DNA of 13,484 bases from Deltaproteobacteria bacterium (GTDB lineage Bacteria; Desulfobacterota; DSM-4660; Desulfatiglandales; B25-G16), in assembly GCA_019308645.1 (NCBI GenBank), contig JAFDHR010000062.1, forward strand, positions 1-13,484, written 5' to 3'. A program made the translations under genes and the position numbers. Positions 13,366 through 13,484 of the stretch are shown piece after piece; the first letter of the stretch is position 1, and the number at the start of each line of letters is the position of its first letter. Under the pieces are notes generated by a model. That model saw nothing but the letters and a program-made list of their open reading frames with translations, had not been told where the DNA came from and did no database searches.

Positions 13366-13484
13366 CAGATATAAGAGGATGTGTACAGGTTTTACCGAAT
13401 TTTCAAAGAACAGTTAAACAAAATTTGAGGCATAACATAGCCACAAATTTTTTACTTGACTTTCACCGGAATAACTTAGGAGGT
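13366..13484. other. right edge: IS end and a Shine-Dalgarno-like sequence
   Basis: This short stretch after the transposase contains the inverted TTTTACCGAAT (13390-13400). It ends in AGGAGGT (13478-13484), a perfect anti-16S match. A plus-strand gene may start a few bases beyond the window, but nothing of it is visible. Confidence 0.4.

Larger units (their letters stand above)
11815..13400 (+). mobile_element. IS110-superfamily insertion sequence, about 1.59 kb, probable limits
   Basis: The element contains an IS110-type transposase frame with about 175 nt of structured leader. ATTCGGTAAAA (11815-11825) and its exact inverse TTTTACCGAAT (13390-13400) lie outside the gene on each side. An 11-bp subterminal inverted repeat of this type is known from the IS1111 subgroup, whereas classical IS110 members lack one. 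The outer limits are a guess from this repeat, and the true ends may lie a few bases further out. No target duplication is expected for this family. The transposase is frameshifted, so this copy should not move by itself. Confidence 0.6.

Overview
The window is AT-rich DNA from an anaerobic-type Gram-negative bacterium. A Desulfobacterota (deltaproteobacterial) or allied lineage is most likely. The reasons are an ETF:quinone oxidoreductase beside a GlcD-type FAD oxidase, a CHASE2/PP2C/FHA/FecR signalling cluster, a GspE/PilB ATPase with zinc ribbons, and intergenic space crowded with small palindromic mobile repeats. The lineage is an inference; there is no rRNA or other phylogenetic marker except ndk.

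Left third (1-3470, minus strand): a GlcD/D-lactate-dehydrogenase-like FAD oxidase that runs off the left edge, and a complete electron-transfer-flavoprotein:ubiquinone oxidoreductase (ETF-QO). Together they suggest oxidation of a 2-hydroxyacid with electrons passed, probably through an ETF encoded elsewhere, into the quinone pool.

Middle left (3470-5950): ndk (plus strand), a small membrane protein convergent with it, and a small CxxC/CxxC protein. Around them are three MITE-like elements with shared 19-bp terminal inverted repeats. Two of the three have perfect 6-bp target-site duplications, and one sits directly in front of the ndk ribosome binding site.

Middle (5650-9430): a minus-strand signalling operon ordered CHASE2 fragment, PP2C phosphatase, double-FHA protein, LysM/FecR exported protein. 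The kinase or cyclase output domain expected after CHASE2 is missing. This block is bracketed by two inverted copies of another palindromic repeat family (5648-5919 and 9272-9425). The left copy has itself been invaded by smaller palindromes.

Right third (9430-13484): a stand-alone GspE/PilB-type secretion or pilus ATPase with an extra C-terminal double zinc ribbon, preceded by a reasonable sigma70-type promoter. It is followed by an IS110-superfamily insertion sequence whose transposase is broken by an early frameshift. The leader of this IS contains a long structured hairpin that is a candidate for its bridge (seek) RNA.
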